A stretch of 64,000 nt of DNA from Sediminibacillus halophilus (GTDB taxonomy: Bacteria > Bacillota > Bacilli > Bacillales > Amphibacillaceae): contig NZ_FNHF01000004.1 in the NCBI RefSeq assembly GCF_900103695.1, positions 62,001 to 126,000 on the forward strand. Direction: 5' to 3'. The notes beneath the pieces are model-generated. The model was not told where the DNA came from. It did not search any database and saw only the letters and a program-made list of their open reading frames with translations. A program made the translations under genes and the position numbers. Below, in pieces: positions 63,931-64,000 of the stretch; the first letter of the stretch is position 1; every line of letters begins with the position of its first letter.

Positions 63931-64000
63931 CTGGTAGATGAATAAGTCTCCTAAAAATGCCGGTAATCCATTTGCAATTTTTATTTCTTTCGTATACACT

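Noticed and set aside
1-64000. tRNA or rRNA genes
   Set aside because: No cloverleaf or rRNA-like segment was recognised; the att site of the element is the guaA end, not a tRNA gene.

Overview
The window is chromosomal DNA from a low-to-mid GC Gram-positive endospore-former of the family Bacillaceae, probably a salt-adapted genus near Virgibacillus/Oceanobacillus. The evidence is the gene order guaA - pbuG - yebE - yebG - purEKBCSQLFMNHD - yerA - yerB - yerC, which matches Bacillus subtilis closely, together with strong AGGAGG-type ribosome sites, guanine riboswitches and PurR-type boxes. The genus is an inference; no rRNA gene is present.

Layout. 1-6.8 kb: an SDR dehydrogenase, then a small glycan locus (sugar-binding lipoprotein, GH35-type beta-galactosidase, Cys-type sulfatase) behind LacI-type operators. 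6.8-12.4 kb: a TetR-fabF pair, a VanR/VanS-like two-component system with a VanY-like D,D-carboxypeptidase, and two small unknown genes. 12.5-21.1 kb: a lone OppA-like lipoprotein, then a galactitol-type PTS operon (PRD regulator, EIIA, EIIB, EIIC, two zinc dehydrogenases, and an unlisted 55-residue membrane protein) under a likely CcpA site. 21.2-26.6 kb: small proteins and a MoxR-DUF58-transglutaminase operon. 26.6-28.5 kb: guaA behind a guanine riboswitch.

28.48-39.24 kb: an AT-rich integrative element inserted at the 3' end of guaA. It is bounded by an 11-bp direct repeat that contains the last guaA codons. It carries a tyrosine integrase, a DUF3173 protein, a Rep_trans/MobT-type initiator-relaxase, an FtsK-type coupling ATPase and an oriT-like inverted-repeat region, but no mating-channel genes, so it looks mobilizable rather than self-transmissible. 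Its cargo is an ABC-three-component (ABC-3C) conflict system (SMEK-domain protein, middle component, DUF2326 ABC ATPase) at the left, and a PPP-type phosphatase paired with an unrecognised 133-residue protein at the right.

39.2-56.2 kb: pbuG (PurBoxes plus riboswitch), an Hsp20 gene, yebE-yebG and the complete 12-gene IMP biosynthesis operon (inverted PurBoxes plus a third guanine riboswitch). guaA, pbuG and pur would all respond to guanine, while PurR would add control at pbuG and pur. 56.2-64 kb: structured repeats, yerA-yerB-yerC, then a synteny break into a Gfo/Idh/MocA oxidoreductase, two VOC-fold proteins, a nucleotidyltransferase, and decayed sequence including an RDD-family remnant. 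Two intergenic regions (40.9-41.6 and 56.2-56.9 kb) hold four copies of a 107-118 bp structured repeat whose terminal stems differ in sequence but stay complementary.
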